NCBI GenBank assembly: GCA_015680685.1
Contig: MNCI01022084.1
Coordinates: forward strand, 156,058-220,057
Direction of reading: 5' to 3'
Length of the DNA: 64,000 bases
DNA from: Gnetum montanum
Lineage: Eukaryota > Streptophyta > Gnetopsida > Gnetales > Gnetaceae
The position numbers were made by a program, and so were the translations under genes. The notes under the pieces were generated by a model that was given only the letters and a program-made list of their open reading frames with translations, was not told where the DNA came from and searched no databases. This document shows, in pieces, positions 10,560 through 21,639 of this stretch; within the stretch, counting starts at the first letter, position 1, and every line of letters begins with the position of its first letter.

Positions 10560-12310
10560 AAGTGTGACACCATAGGGCAAAACCCCTTTGGATGTTTGTA
10601 TTGATAGATGTCACAACAAATATCATCTTTGGAGTTTGTCTCCTAAACTTCTTCTATTACAGTAGCTTTGCCCTTACCTCTTTGTAAGCATGTTTAGCTT
10701 CTTTTCGCCTCCTACAGTTACAATCACTATTTTTCTCTTTGGATTCTTTCACAATATTCATAATAGTTTAAAATTTTTTATCTAAAGAGTCCCATAAATT
10801 ATCAACCTTTTTTTGAAATATTAGAAACAAATTTTTGAATGGGTGGGGCTTTCTTGTTCACCACCTTATCGAGTGATGACTCCTCATCATCACAAAATCA
10901 AACCTCTTTTTTCTAGATGGAAGGGTTCCTATTATACTCTTTTGTAATTTTCCTTTTTTGTAACTCACATTCCTATTTTGCTACTTGCCCTATAAGCCTT
11001 TAAATCCAATGAGCTCTTAATTTGAATAATCTCCCTTGGGAATAGACCCCAATAGTTCTTCTAGTTTTAGCTCTAAGCCCATCTATGATGTCGCAGAGCT
11101 ATTTCCTTTCAAAATAACCATGGTGAAGGCATTGATGTAAGAGTGAGTAGTATCTACCCATGTCAACATCTAAGGGTTTGTGTGTTTCCTATTTCTAGCC
11201 TTCAATTTTCCTTCTCAAGTTAGATACTATGGAGTATGTTTTGTATTTGTCATTAAATAGCTCTAACATGGTACTCCATCTGCAAATGGATTTTGGTTCC
11301 AAGGACTGGTACCAGCTCTTGACTTCCTTAATAAGTGTCTTGGGAAAAAGGTTGACCTTTTGCCAATAATTTTCAATGTTCTATAAGGCACAGGCATCCT
11401 AGAAAGCTTGTAGATGATTCAACAAATCAGAGTTATATCCCCCCTCAAATCATGGGATATTATTCATGTCTAGGAACTTGATTTGGCTATCTCTCACATG
11501 CCTGGTTGGGATCTTTACTACCTCTACAATCTTGAGCATGATTTGAGTCATCAATAGAGGATCATCATCATAATTGTGTCAATGATGCCAATGGTGGTTT
11601 CTTCCAGCTCTGTGTTCTTGATGGCCTTGATAGTCTCTACTATCTCATTGATCATCTTCATCACGATTATTTCAACGACAACTTCTATGAGAACTAATAG
11701 ATAAACTGGAATGTTCAAAATCAAATGAGAGGATGAAGAGAAGGTTAAGCACCATTGCCACAATCTCTTCGTTCATTACAACCACCATCCTTAGATTCCT
11801 TATCATTGTGATGTTTAACAAAGTCCCTACCTTGATTGTGGCCTTTTCATGAACTTGGTTTATGAATAATAGATCGTAGGTTCAAGGCCACACCCTCATC
11901 ACCAATAACAGAGGATGGAGAATTTTCATATTAAGAACCCTTAGGAGAAGGATCTACATTGTCATCTTGGTTTAGCAAGAATAAGGGATTAGTGAAATAT
12001 TTCCCCTTTACAATCTCATTATGCTTCATCTAATGTCAATCTTTCTTACATTGTGTTTCTTTGGGATGGTAGTCTTAAGTATCATGGTTGTTCAAAGCAT
12101 ATTTCTCATGAACATCTGAGATGCCTAGCTTCTTAAGGATTTGAAACAGCATCATGGGCACAAATTGATTGGGGGACAATACGATGTTGCCCTCCATATC
12201 ACTCCATCACAACTATTCATCTTGATGTAGGATGAAGATGAAATTTAGTACATAATCATCTGGATAAGTATATACCACTTTGCACTATTATGAGATTGGC
12301 AGTTTAACAT
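10560..12310 (-). pseudogene. Gag of element A
   Basis: Gag forms the cytoplasmic virus-like particle. Reading leftwards from an ATG at 12310, the Retrotrans_gag core appears at about 11480-11180 with F-E-G-G-Y-N, N-L-F-P-K-T-L and M-L-E-L-F-N-D-K-Y. The V-S-N-L-R-R block follows at about 11220. A degenerate zinc knuckle (C-D-I-Y-Q..H-P-K-G-F-C) lies near 10600. The same protein begins in element E at 62998, which confirms the start and the family. Stops are mostly TAG, and there are several frame changes. Confidence 0.75.
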
Positions 12311-12485
12311 GTTCAGGGCTATGGAAAGAAGATATTTTTCAACAAATAAAATTATCAGTGTACTTAGTGGTTACATGTCAAGTGAGAGTGATGTTAACCA
12401 TGAGTTCATCCAACAATATTAATAATGTTCAGTAATACTAAATAGCACACATTTCAACAAACAAAGTCCCAAGTAATGGTATCAA
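12311..12485 (-). other. 5' leader of element A
   Basis: The leader between the 5' LTR and Gag is about 175 bases and aligns with the E leader (62811-62997). On the minus strand it starts TTGATACCATTACTTGGG, the primer-site position. It does not match a tRNA 3' end that I recognise. Confidence 0.6.
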
Positions 12486-12878
12486 TGATGAGTAGTGAGG
12501 TACCCCTATGTCCAACCATATGAATCACAAAGCATTCACACACGATCTAGTTGAATTTTGTGGACTTTATAGTTTCCGGTACACTAGTCTTCCAGAAAGT
12601 GAACCTTGACCTAAGGTCATTCATTGCCTTCCTGATTACACTTGTGAAGCATAATGGTATGGTTAAGAGTAATCAAGGCATATAATTTTTATCATTTTTT
12701 GTTTTATGATTTTGGTGCTTAAAGAGAGATATAGTAATTTAATAACTAATTTAATTTAACTAACTAACTAATCTTTAACTAATCCTAACATAAATATGTA
12801 GTCCCACTTTCCATACATGTCTTGAACCCACATATCCACTACTGGGTTACCAAGCACTATGCTACTGGGCATACTAAG
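12486..12878 (-). mobile_element. 5' LTR of element A, proximal piece
   Basis: It begins TGATGAGTAGTGAGG, matching the opening of the 3' LTR at 451 with a few differences, and runs collinear with 451-850. It stops abruptly at CTAAG (12874-12878), where element B begins. The rest of the LTR continues at 58405. Confidence 0.85.
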
Positions 12879-14452
12879 TGAAACACCACCAAATCTAGAC
12901 TATGGCATCCTGAATACAACTTTTGGTTAAGTGTGGAGACTATGCTCTTCCCTAGATGGGAGCATAGTCAACCTCTCCAAGAAAGCGTAGTTAATAGGAA
13001 GGCCAGTTTTGCAAGTTTTTTCTAAGTGTTGACACTACACTCTTTCCTAGACAGGAGTGTAGTAAGCCTCTCATAGAGAGCATAGTCAATAGGCCAGTTT
13101 TGCAAATTTTCTTAAGTGATAACACTACACTCTCCTCAAAATGGGAATGTAGTCAACCTCTCATAGAGAGTGTAGTCAATAGGAGGTACGTTTTCACAAG
13201 TTTTGGCAAGTCCCAAGACTATGCTCATCCCTAGCTAGGAGCTTAGTCAGCCTCCTATTGAGAGCATAGTATACAAAAATCCATTCTCTCAAAAATTACA
13301 CCAACATTGAGACTATGCTCTCCCCAAACCTAGAGCATCGTCAGCCTCTCGTAAAGAGTGTAGTTAACTAGAATAGTCTCCAACAATCACTACAACATAG
13401 CATCGATGCTTGGCTTAGCTCCAAAATGCAATCAACTCACCTTTAGCAAGCATAGTTGGCAAAATATTTCCTTGTTCCATACCCTTTTGTCCCAAAATTA
13501 TACCTATGCTCAAACCCATGCGAGACCTAGAGAGTGTAGTCCCATAAAGTGTAGTCTCTGCCTTTCATTTCTTGGTACCTTATGGTCTTCTTGGCACACA
13601 TATGTGATTGGCATCATAGTCATAGTATCACAGTCTTGTAGAGTTCAGCATAGCACAACAAAGCACAACATCACCAAACCCATTGGTACATCACATAAAT
13701 AGTGACTACACTGAGCATAGTCCCAATCATCCCCTCTGCCACATGGTAGCCATCTTGCATTTCTTGCTAATCTTAAACCTATAAATACCCATGCCCTCAA
13801 AATTTTTAGGGTTTGCAAATCTAAGGAGCACTTGGAAGAAAACCAAAGGCATAGTGGTGAACCAGCAGATAGGCAAAGTGGTAGTCCATCAACAGCACAC
13901 TATAGTAGCCAATCTAGTAGACATAGACACCTCGACAAAACACTAGTCTTCATGGCTCAACAACCTAGGGACTATGACTATGTTATCCACTTCACTACGC
14001 TCAATCCCATTTGGGGTGGTGTTTCACTTCACTCTCTCCATGTTTTGGAATTCTCTATATTTTGTTTTGATTTTCCACTATTTTACCACACAGACATGCT
14101 TAAAACTATGCTTGGATGATGGTCCTCACACTTGACACCATCCACCTTACTAAAATCATTGACCATGCTCAACCCCTTGGGTACCTATGACTACACTCAA
14201 CCCCACTGACATTGCAAACACTATAAACACTACAAACACTACAAACATCACCTACACCCTTAGTATCATCTAGCATTAGCACCCTAGTTAACCATGCTAC
14301 AACCCTGTTGCATCTAGTAAGTCCTTGTTTAATCGATCAAACTATTCAAGGTTCCTTGTCTCCACCTCCAATAGGCCCTCATGCAAATTCTAGGTTAGGC
14401 TATGCACCCATGGACCCTAATTTTCCAGCCATTAATGTTTTTGGTCATTACA
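12879..14452 (+). mobile_element. 5' LTR of element B
   Basis: A 1574-bp LTR starting TGAAACACCACC and ending GGTCATTACA. It pairs with 56676-58399. Its U3 contains about five degenerate copies of a unit of roughly 90 bp (starts near 12935, 13028, 13120, 13215 and 13303). Each unit pairs ACTATGCTC with GAGCATAGT, so each can fold into a small hairpin. TATA box at 13780-13787. Confidence 0.85.
13780..13787 (+). promoter_or_regulatory. TATA box in the B 5' LTR
   Basis: TATAAATA in the context AACCTATAAATACCC, repeated at the equivalent place in the 3' LTR (57679-57686). It marks the promoter, so U3/R lies about 30 bp downstream. Confidence 0.75.
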
Positions 14453-14457
14453 ATTTC

Positions 14458-14474
14458 TGGCACTAGAAGGAGGG
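14458..14474 (+). other. Primer-binding site of B, probably for tRNA-Asn
   Basis: TGGCACTAGAAGGAGGG starts five bases after the 5' LTR. From memory, the plant tRNA-Asn(GTT) 3' end is complementary to TGGCGCTAGAAGGAGGG, one mismatch away. Element C has a more decayed version at the same offset. Confidence 0.7.
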
Positions 14475-15425
14475 TTAAACCAATTTTTTAGACTCTGTTG
14501 TGGTTGTCTCACATGCTATATACATTGTAGTTGTTGGATTTGGGCCAACATAGACTATAACACCCTTATGGATCTACTTCCCACACAATGGTAGCTAAAT
14601 CATAGGCCAACATAGGCATTGTCTACTAACCTATCAATGTAGATTGGACTTCATAGTTAGTCCTCCTAGGAACTTATGTAGCATCCCAAATCACACTCAT
14701 TTCCACTATTTCTAAGTTCTCATTCTCTTCAGTTGGAGTCTAGTTGTTTCTAGCATAGTTAGCGTAGTCTACTCCCTGGTGTAGAAAGCATAGTTAGTCT
14801 AGTCCACTCTTTAGTCTAGCGAGTATAGTTAGTGTAGTCTACTCTCCAGCATAGAGAGTGTAATCAGCATAGTCCACTCTCTAGCATAGAGAGCATAGTT
14901 AGCATACTCCGCTCTCCAACATGGAAATTGTAGTTAGCGTAGTCCACTCTGTGATGTAGAGAGCTTAGTTAGTGTAGTCCACTCTCCGATGTAGAGAGCG
15001 TAGTTAGTGAAGTTAATGGTTTTGGCTAGGATAGAGTCAGTTTTAGTGTAGTCCACAGTATTTCAAAACCAACAACCTTTGTAGTCCCCTTTTAGAACTC
15101 GATCTATACCCATGAACCCAGATCAACCTTTAATGTCAATTTCAAATGAACTTAACATCTTGCCCATCGAACAAGAGACTAGGATTGACAACCTTGGGAG
15201 TCTTGTAATGGTAGGATGAAGGCAATCCCTTAGCTTATGTGGCCAAGACCCAAAATATGCCATGCTAAGCAATGAGTAATACAACTGCATATGCATAAAG
15301 ATTCAAGCAAGATTATTTGTAGATTGCCCCAACATGAAGGTAGAATGAAACTATGAGCTAATCCATTCTGATGGATGAGACTATATCCCCTCCTCCTTTG
15401 ATATCATCCCACTCATAGAGTCCTG
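14475..15425 (+). other. Leader of element B with a ~41-bp tandem repeat
   Basis: No ORF is evident. At about 14745-15055 there are roughly seven degenerate copies of a 41-bp unit built around AGTCCACTCT and GAGAGCATAGTTAG. These words also occur in the LTR repeats of B, so the leader array and the LTR array share their building blocks. Confidence 0.65.
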
Positions 15426-15429
15426 CCAT

Positions 15430-17540
15430 CAGCTACTAGTCTAGCTCATTCGAGTAGATGAATGCAATGTAGGAACAAAATATGAGGAGGTCCTACAAGA
15501 GGAAGAGGATGAGTTTGAAACTTGCTCAGAGCATGAGGACTCTATTCATATCATCTTCCAATGAGTGATTCCTAGTCTGGATCCTCCTTGATCTAGTTCA
15601 CCCATTCTCTTTGAGACAATCATAGCACTAGCATCATCTTCTTACTTCACTAGGCCTAGGTCAACACCCATAATAGAAATGCATCAGAACCAACACACAT
15701 ACTATGACACATTGTCTCCCCTCATCTTATTATTCATGGCATCATCACAACTCATTTATCCATCTCTACCTATAGTAACCCTATTAGCTCAACCATACAT
15801 TCATGCAGGGCATGTCTCTAGGCCCCTAGTGACTCATGCATCCTATGGCCCACCTATTTTGTTAATTCCCTCTATGCTAATCAAACCCACGCATGTGATG
15901 CTTACCCTAATAAATATTATCCCCATAGCACAACCAACACATCAAGCTCATTGTGTGGTTTCGCAACTTGCCACTAGCCCATCAGCCATACAACTAGCAC
16001 AATAGATAGCACAACCTGCATAGCTAGCTAGAGCATCTCAAAACTTAGACCAGGTGTTCCAGATGATCAAAAGTTTAATAGAAGAGGTGAAGTGACCTAG
16101 AGTCACTTCATCTAAAACTGTTAAAGTGATGGACTTCTACCAAGACAACCCTATAAGTCCTATGGTCCTACCTCTAACTCTTCCAAATGGGATCTCACTA
16201 CCTCAATTCATCAAATACAATGGTGAGGGAGATCCCAATGCACATCTAGTCATTTTTGGTCAGAGTGCCTACTATTGCAAGCATGGTCACATGCCATCAT
16301 GTGTGTGTTCACCATGTCATTAACTGGCAAAGCATTAGATTAGTACCATGCACTGCCTAAAGGCTCTATCTCCTTTTTGGAGGACCTCTTGGGCTAATTC
16401 GTTATACACTTAAAATATAATTTGAAGCTAGAGGAAAACTTAGACCAACTAATGCAAGTTAAGCAGGGCCACCTAAAGCCCATGCAAAAGTTCATTCAAT
16501 ACTAGAGTGTCTTGATAAATGAAATAAAGAGTTGATAGCTAAAGCATATCTCCTAGCCATTTTCAAGGGGGTAGTCAACAAATTTATAAAGTCAAAACTA
16601 TATTACTTGGGCCCATGATCCTTGAGCTAAGCTTTCACTCAAAGCTAAAGCATAGAAGATGTGGTAGAAGCTAGCAAGGACCCATAACATGCAAGGAGGG
16701 ACAAAGACAAGGGAAAACATAACACAATGGTGGCAAGTATAGCCAAAGAAGCTAAAGCAAACAACTAAGGGTAGAAAGATAAGTAACCAAAAGTCCCAGC
16801 TAACAACAAATTTACCAACTCTAATACTAAGGAAACCAACTAGCCTACATCCTTGATGGCCATTGCACAAGTTATTCAAAGGTCCAACATTGAGTGCAAG
16901 AATCATTCTAAGTATACCCTGTTGCCACTAAACCCTTTAGAGTTGCTAGATCAATTGCTAAAAGCTAGATGCATCCAATACAAACAAATGTTTGAGGATT
17001 CTTGTAGAAAGCATGATAGATACTATGAGCTGCTGAGAAATCCTACTTTGGAAACATCAAACAAGCCCCTGGTCCCAAGACACTTTAGGCTAGTCTAATT
17101 TTGCCATTACCACTAGTTTTCCAACTATAGTACAAAATTTTTTCTAGCTTTGCAAGATGACATGCAAAGGATGATCAATAGAGGCGAGTTGATGCTTGAC
17201 ATTGCAAACCTAGTCAAGTTGTAGAACTAGTCCATGAGGGTGTACAATGATCCTCTAAATGCAGATGATGTTGGCTATGTCATAAATGCTATTAGTGTTG
17301 ATGATAATCCAAAATTGGTATAGTAATTGTTCATGGCCCAGGTTTCCTCTAGTAGCAAAAGGGTTCCCTTGGCCCCCATGAGCTCAAGGCCTCCTTTCAT
17401 TATTAGAGCATCACCTCAAGCACACACAACACCCTTCATAGTTAGGATCCTTTAGCATGTTGCATTCATAGCAACTGATCAACCATCCTTCATCATCAGG
17501 GTACCACAACATGCTATCCTCTCACCTGTTTAAAGCCTGG
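15430..17540 (+). pseudogene. Gag of element B
   Basis: The N-terminal part is Pro/Ser/Thr-rich (15679-16005). The capsid-like core begins near 16120 with M-D-F-Y-Q-D-N-P-I and I-K-Y-N-G-E-G-D-P-N-A-H-L, exactly as in the Gag of C and D. Downstream are a Lys-rich stretch and, at 16853-17098, C-K-N-H-S-K-Y-T-L-L-P-L, which precedes the zinc-knuckle region. Stops and shifts break it into at least three pieces. The copy is more diverged from C and D than those two are from each other. Confidence 0.75.
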
Positions 17541-17961
17541 TGGTAGCCAATGTGTCAATATATTCATTCCCAAGGGACAACCTCATTGGCAACATTGGAA
17601 AGTCCTCGAGGTGGCAACCTTGTAGATAGAATTTTTACAAAACATTGAGAGTAAAGAGTGTCTTGTAGATGGAATTGTATGCAACATTGAGAGAAAAGAC
17701 TGTCAGGACTACCAAACCTAGTACCTATATCTATGGTCCCTATGGCCAAACAACTGAAAAAGCCACAACAAGCAAATCACAAGTGAGCACTGAGGCTCCT
17801 AAGTAAGACAAGCAACTAAAGCCTAAGTTGCCTCCATTAGAAATATTTCTCTTAGGTTGCATGGAAGAAGTCAATGGCAACAAAATTGCAAATAATGATT
17901 AGCTTAGGTCAAACAAGCATTCAAATAGAAAAATACAATATTAAGCTTATATGACCTAATC
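17541..17961 (+). other. Gag-protease linker of B
   Basis: About 420 bases of decayed coding sequence between Gag and protease, with a Lys/Pro-rich stretch but no domain that can be named. Confidence 0.4.
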
Positions 17962-18783
17962 ATGACCTCATCTATCCACCGTGAAGTATTGTTATGGATG
18001 TTGATCTCCATCCCTATTACAGAGGACATCCTTCCAAACGAGACCTCCATCTATGCAGTGATGTTTCCCCTTGCACTACAAGAATCGAGTCCAACATTCG
18101 TAGCATTTCACTATGAAGCAATCAAGGTTGACCTTGAGAGGGGCAAGGTCATAACAGCTCCAACGTTTATTACTATATGTGTTGGACAATGCAAGATCTG
18201 CAAAGTGCATGTCGATGATGGAACAACCACAAACGTAATACCATACACCATTGTGGATAAGCTACACCTCATAGATCAAATTAGGCCAATAAAAACCATG
18301 TGCTTGAAATCCTTTAATGGGTCATGCATCATTATCAATGACATAGTTACTATAACTTTCATAGTAAGGGAGCAATTCCCTACCACTACTGAGTTCATTG
18401 TCATAGAAGAGATGTTGGGCTTCAATCTGATATTGGGAAAACCTTGGTTGGCCCAATTATGAATCATCTTCTCTTTGATTCATAAAGAGATCCACCTCAC
18501 ATATGAAGGTGGTGAAGTTATCATCCATGGTGATGATAATGTCACCCCTTTAGCCATAAATAACATAGATATGGAGAAAGAATCAAAGGTTAAGTTTTAT
18601 GATGACATGCCTATAGCAAACAATAGGATGCATGAGGCAGACACATCCAAAAAGATGGTAGAAGCTAGTGATCTCCTGGACAATGCCCTTTGGGCAAAGT
18701 TACCCTTTTATGTAATAAGCAAGGATCAAGGTGATTACCAAATAGTGCAATCTGGTCCCTATGCACCTCCTAACCTACACTAG
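17962..18783 (+). pseudogene. Aspartic protease of element B
   Basis: The main open stretch (17962-18462, 166 residues) contains the active-site loop V-H-V-D-D-G-T-T-T-N-V-I-P and the C-terminal block F-N-L-I-L-G-K-P-W-L-A-Q-L. The active site is D-D-G where most retropepsins have D-S/T-G; C and D share this, so it is a family trait. A second open piece (18475-18783) encodes I-H-K-E-I-H-L-T-Y and an acidic tail. The frame ends at a TAG directly before a GT that looks like a splice donor. Confidence 0.8.
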
Positions 18784-18785
18784 GT
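18784..18785 (+). other. Candidate splice donor ending the B protease exon
   Basis: CTACACTAG is followed by GTTAGGAAG. The matching site in D is CCACATCAG followed by GTCAAGAAG (41736), and in C CCACGATGG followed by GTCAAGAGG. Position and sequence are conserved in all three. With the acceptor before RT (51700) this defines an Ogre-type intron. Confidence 0.5.
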
Positions 18786-19079
18786 TAGGAAGCAAATACA
18801 CAACTAAGGTGCCCCCCTTAGTCCAAAACATGCCAAATGCTTACTGGCTATTCACATCTGCACTCCTTTTATTTTACTTTTTGCTTATGTTGCATTTGTT
18901 TTGCATTAGATCAGCATGTAGCTTGTTATTTGCAATTAGCTTGATTGCTTAGATCATGCATCCGTTTGCTTTGTTTACACATTCATCTACTTTGTCTATG
19001 CATTTTCTTGCTTAGTTTACACTTTCATAGTTAATATATTAATGCATGAAAAACATCAAAAATGCATAAAAATCACCAA
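18786..19079. other. Start of the B protease-RT spacer
   Basis: Noncoding, T-rich around 18860-19010. The hydrophobic 63-residue frame at 18761-18952 overlaps the protease tail out of frame and is not treated as a gene. Confidence 0.45.
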
Positions 19080-19580
19080 AAAGAGATATAGCAACACATG
19101 GCCTGAAATGGCCTTAAACTATCATTATAGTCCAAAATGACCTTAAACTAGCAATATGCGGCTTGAAATGGCCTTAAACTATCATCGTAAACTGGAATGG
19201 CCTTAAACTAGCAACATGAGGCCTAGAATGGCCTTAAACTATCACCGTCGCCTAGAATGGCCTTAAAACATGACCATAACTTGAAATGGCCTTAAACTAG
19301 CAACACATGACCTAGAATGACCTTAAACTATTTTCATGGACTAAAATGGATTTAACTAGAAATGTGTGGCCCAAAATGGCCTTAAACTATTGTCGTATCC
19401 TGGAATCACCTTCAACTATCATAGTGGCCCATCATGGCCTTAAACTAGGGAACTCCCTAGCCTGCTATGGCCTTAAACTAGCAACACATGGCACAAAATG
19501 ACCAAAAACTAGCAGTAGCCCTCTCACTATGGCCTTAAGCTAGCATGGAACCCATCAAGGCTTTAAACTGACAATAGACT
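19080..19580 (+). repeat. Minisatellite after protease in element B
   Basis: About a dozen degenerate copies of a unit of 30-40 bp built on AAATGGCCTTAAACTA. The same block follows the protease of D (41810-42060) and, with two copies, of C (30545-30660, reverse strand), so it is an inherited part of this family. Confidence 0.8.
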
Positions 19581-19584
19581 CACT

Positions 19585-19589
19585 ACGGT
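19585..19589. repeat. Target-site duplication of D, left copy
   Basis: ACGGT precedes the TG of D; ATAGC follows its end at 45967-45971. They differ by three transitions, two of which fit CG-to-TA decay. Removing D restores a CACTACGG(C/T)TTGTAATG sequence similar to the nearby TCGCTATGGCTTGCAATG (45988-46005). Confidence 0.55.
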
Positions 19590-19657
19590 TGAAACACCCC
19601 AAAAAAATTGCAAAGTCATTCTTGCTTTACCAGGCATCGCAATTTGTGTAGTGTTAC
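19590..19657 (+). mobile_element. 5' LTR of D, first 68 bp
   Basis: It aligns with the opening of the D 3' LTR (44383-44450), sharing AGTCATTCTTGCTT and GGCATC. It ends in GTTAC, the target copy of element C. Confidence 0.8.
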
Positions 19658-20504
19658 TATAGCGACTGAAAATGTCGGTGGCTAGAAAATACCGGTGGGA
19701 TGGCGGGCACGACAGTTTTGACCCCATGCCCAAGGGAGGGCTGTGTTGGATGTGTGCAGACACGGGCCACCCTTAACGGTCTAGTCGATCAAACAAGGAC
19801 TTAATCGACATCTATATGCCCTTTTGCAACATATATTTTTAGAAGCGAGGATGAGAAACATAAAGCAATGTGAGACAATGCAGGAGAATAAATAAAGCAG
19901 AAAAGTAATGCAGCATGCAATGATAGGTAGGAAACAAAGTAGAATACAATTAGAGAAGTGCATCACTCCGAAGCTACAAATTTGCTCTATTGAGGTGGAT
20001 ATGGTTAGTTGCATAGTGTGACAGAGTGTAGAGATCCTGAGAGTAACCAAGACACTTAGAGCAACACAGTTTTTGTGCTTAGGCACGGGTTTAGATGCTG
20101 ACAATGTGGGGATTCTACCAAGGTGGTAGAGAGGGAGGCAAAACAAAATTTTTAGCTAAATATGCTAACTGTTTGTAGCGTCAAACAGAAAGCTTACAAT
20201 GCTTGATGTTGCAACGTGCTAGAGAGAGAGTTTCAATGCCAAAGAGAGCAAGAATCATTTTCTAGAGATTTTGAACTAAGCGAAACTGAGCAAAACCTTT
20301 TGAATGTTGCTAATGAGGGTATTTATAGGACCGAGGGCACACAAAAGGGGCAATTTGGATGCCAAGTTCTGTGGACTTCTATTGACTTACTAGTGTCAGA
20401 CGTGCCACGTGTGACTATTGGATATGCGAGACCGTTATGACTATGAGTCTATTATGTCATAACTGCAGGTCTGCCATGTCATAAATGTGCCATCAGCGTC
20501 CGAA
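19658..20504 (-). mobile_element. 3' LTR of C, lacking U3
   Basis: It starts TATAGCGACTG (TG mutated to TA) and aligns with 35216-36010 of the 5' LTR up to CAGCGTCCGAA. The remaining 800 bp of U3 are absent, and the sequence jumps into the element's 3' noncoding region, so a deletion joins R/U5 to the region after integrase. TATA box on the minus strand at 20320-20327. Confidence 0.75.
20320..20327 (-). promoter_or_regulatory. TATA box in the C 3' LTR
   Basis: It reads TATAAATA on the minus strand in CCTATAAATACCC context, identical to the TATA context in the C 5' LTR (35826-35833) and both D LTRs. Confidence 0.7.
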
Positions 20505-21429
20505 GTGAGGTCGCTTGGCTTCACTTCAGAGCATTGCATTGGTTTCGCAGAGGCCAAGGTAGAGAGCGAAGATGATGTTTAGCAGAGTCCCTCGTCGGAG
20601 TGCTCTGAGGGACTCATTTGCATTTTCATCTTTGGTTGACATTGTTCTTCGACCTCTTATAGGGCAGGTGTTTCCTTCACGGGATGAGCTGTGTTACATC
20701 CATGGAAGTTTTTGACCTTCCTACAAATGTGTTCCATGTAGTGAGCTATGTTATGCACGTCATGGAACTTGCACTGGTGTTTCATAAGCGACGAGCTATG
20801 TTACGCGTGCCATGGGAGTTTGCACTTTGTGGTAGCCAAGCTAGCCAAGGCACTCGCTTCATGACATGGTAGCATTTGCTGCTATGGTGAGACATGCTTG
20901 TGAGGGAAAAGGTCTTATTGGTTGCTGGCATTGTTGTAATTCTTGGGCACTATTACTGGTGTGTGATGTCCCAAGAAGGAAGGCGAGCAGCGACCTTGGC
21001 AGCACCGGTGTGAAGGGACTGGTCTTAGAGGCACTGGGAGTTGCCATGGATGTAGATGCCCTAGAATCCCTGCCAGGGGTTTGCATTCCTAGTTCAACCA
21101 TGGGATTAGCTACCATATAGCAAACATCATGCAAACCCAAGTGTTGACAGGGAGTTGGAGTGATAGTATTGCAGCTGGGGCACAATACTGCTGGCACTCC
21201 AAATGTGGGAACTAGCCCCAGAACCACCGTCAAGGCAATGGGCCATGGTGAAGGGAGGTTTGGAGGGCATGATACCTAGGGTGGCGACACGACACGTGCT
21301 TCAAATCATGTTCCCAATGCATCATGAACCATGTTCTGGAGCCACGACGACCCACCCACATGTTGGCATCATGCCTATTCGCTTGATGTGTATTTGGTGC
21401 TGGTGCATGCTGAGGATGCAACGTGAACC
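20505..21429 (-). other. 3' noncoding region of element C with ~57-bp repeats
   Basis: It matches, in reverse, the D region 43600-44200; shared landmarks include CCCTCGTCGGAGTGCT near 20590. At 20684-20860 there are three copies of a unit of about 57 bp carrying GAGCTATGTTA and CCATGGAA. D has the same copies at 43930-44080. Plus-strand ORFs here (such as 20866-21120) are shadows. Confidence 0.6.
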
Positions 21430-21638
21430 TAGTTTAAGGTCTTAGTAGACCGTGTGCTAGTTTAAGATCTTAGTAGACTGCTGTATTGGTTTAAGGTCCT
21501 AGCGGACCGTACATGCTAGTTTATCATCGTAGCAGATGGTGCCCAATGCGACTAGTTTATCATCATTGCGGATGCTGCTTAGTGCTGGTGCTAGTTTAAT
21601 GTTGTAGAGGATGATGCTCGATGCTGCCGCTGTAGCGC
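21430..21638 (-). repeat. Post-integrase minisatellite of element C
   Basis: Six or so degenerate units of about 34 bp built on CTAGTTTAAGGTCTTAGTAGACC. Equivalent blocks follow integrase in B (55225-55575) and lie at 43130-43330 in D. Confidence 0.75.
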
Positions 21639-21639
21639 T

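Noticed and set aside
12478-12491. TGGTATCAATGATG, similar to the initiator-Met primer site
   Set aside because: It is on the plus strand and runs into the LTR of a minus-strand element, so it is in the wrong orientation to be a primer site.
20859-21445. Overlapping ORFs on both strands near 21 kb as possible host exons
   Set aside because: The region aligns with the 3' noncoding part of D and lies between integrase and the LTR of C. It is GC-richer, which lengthens chance frames.
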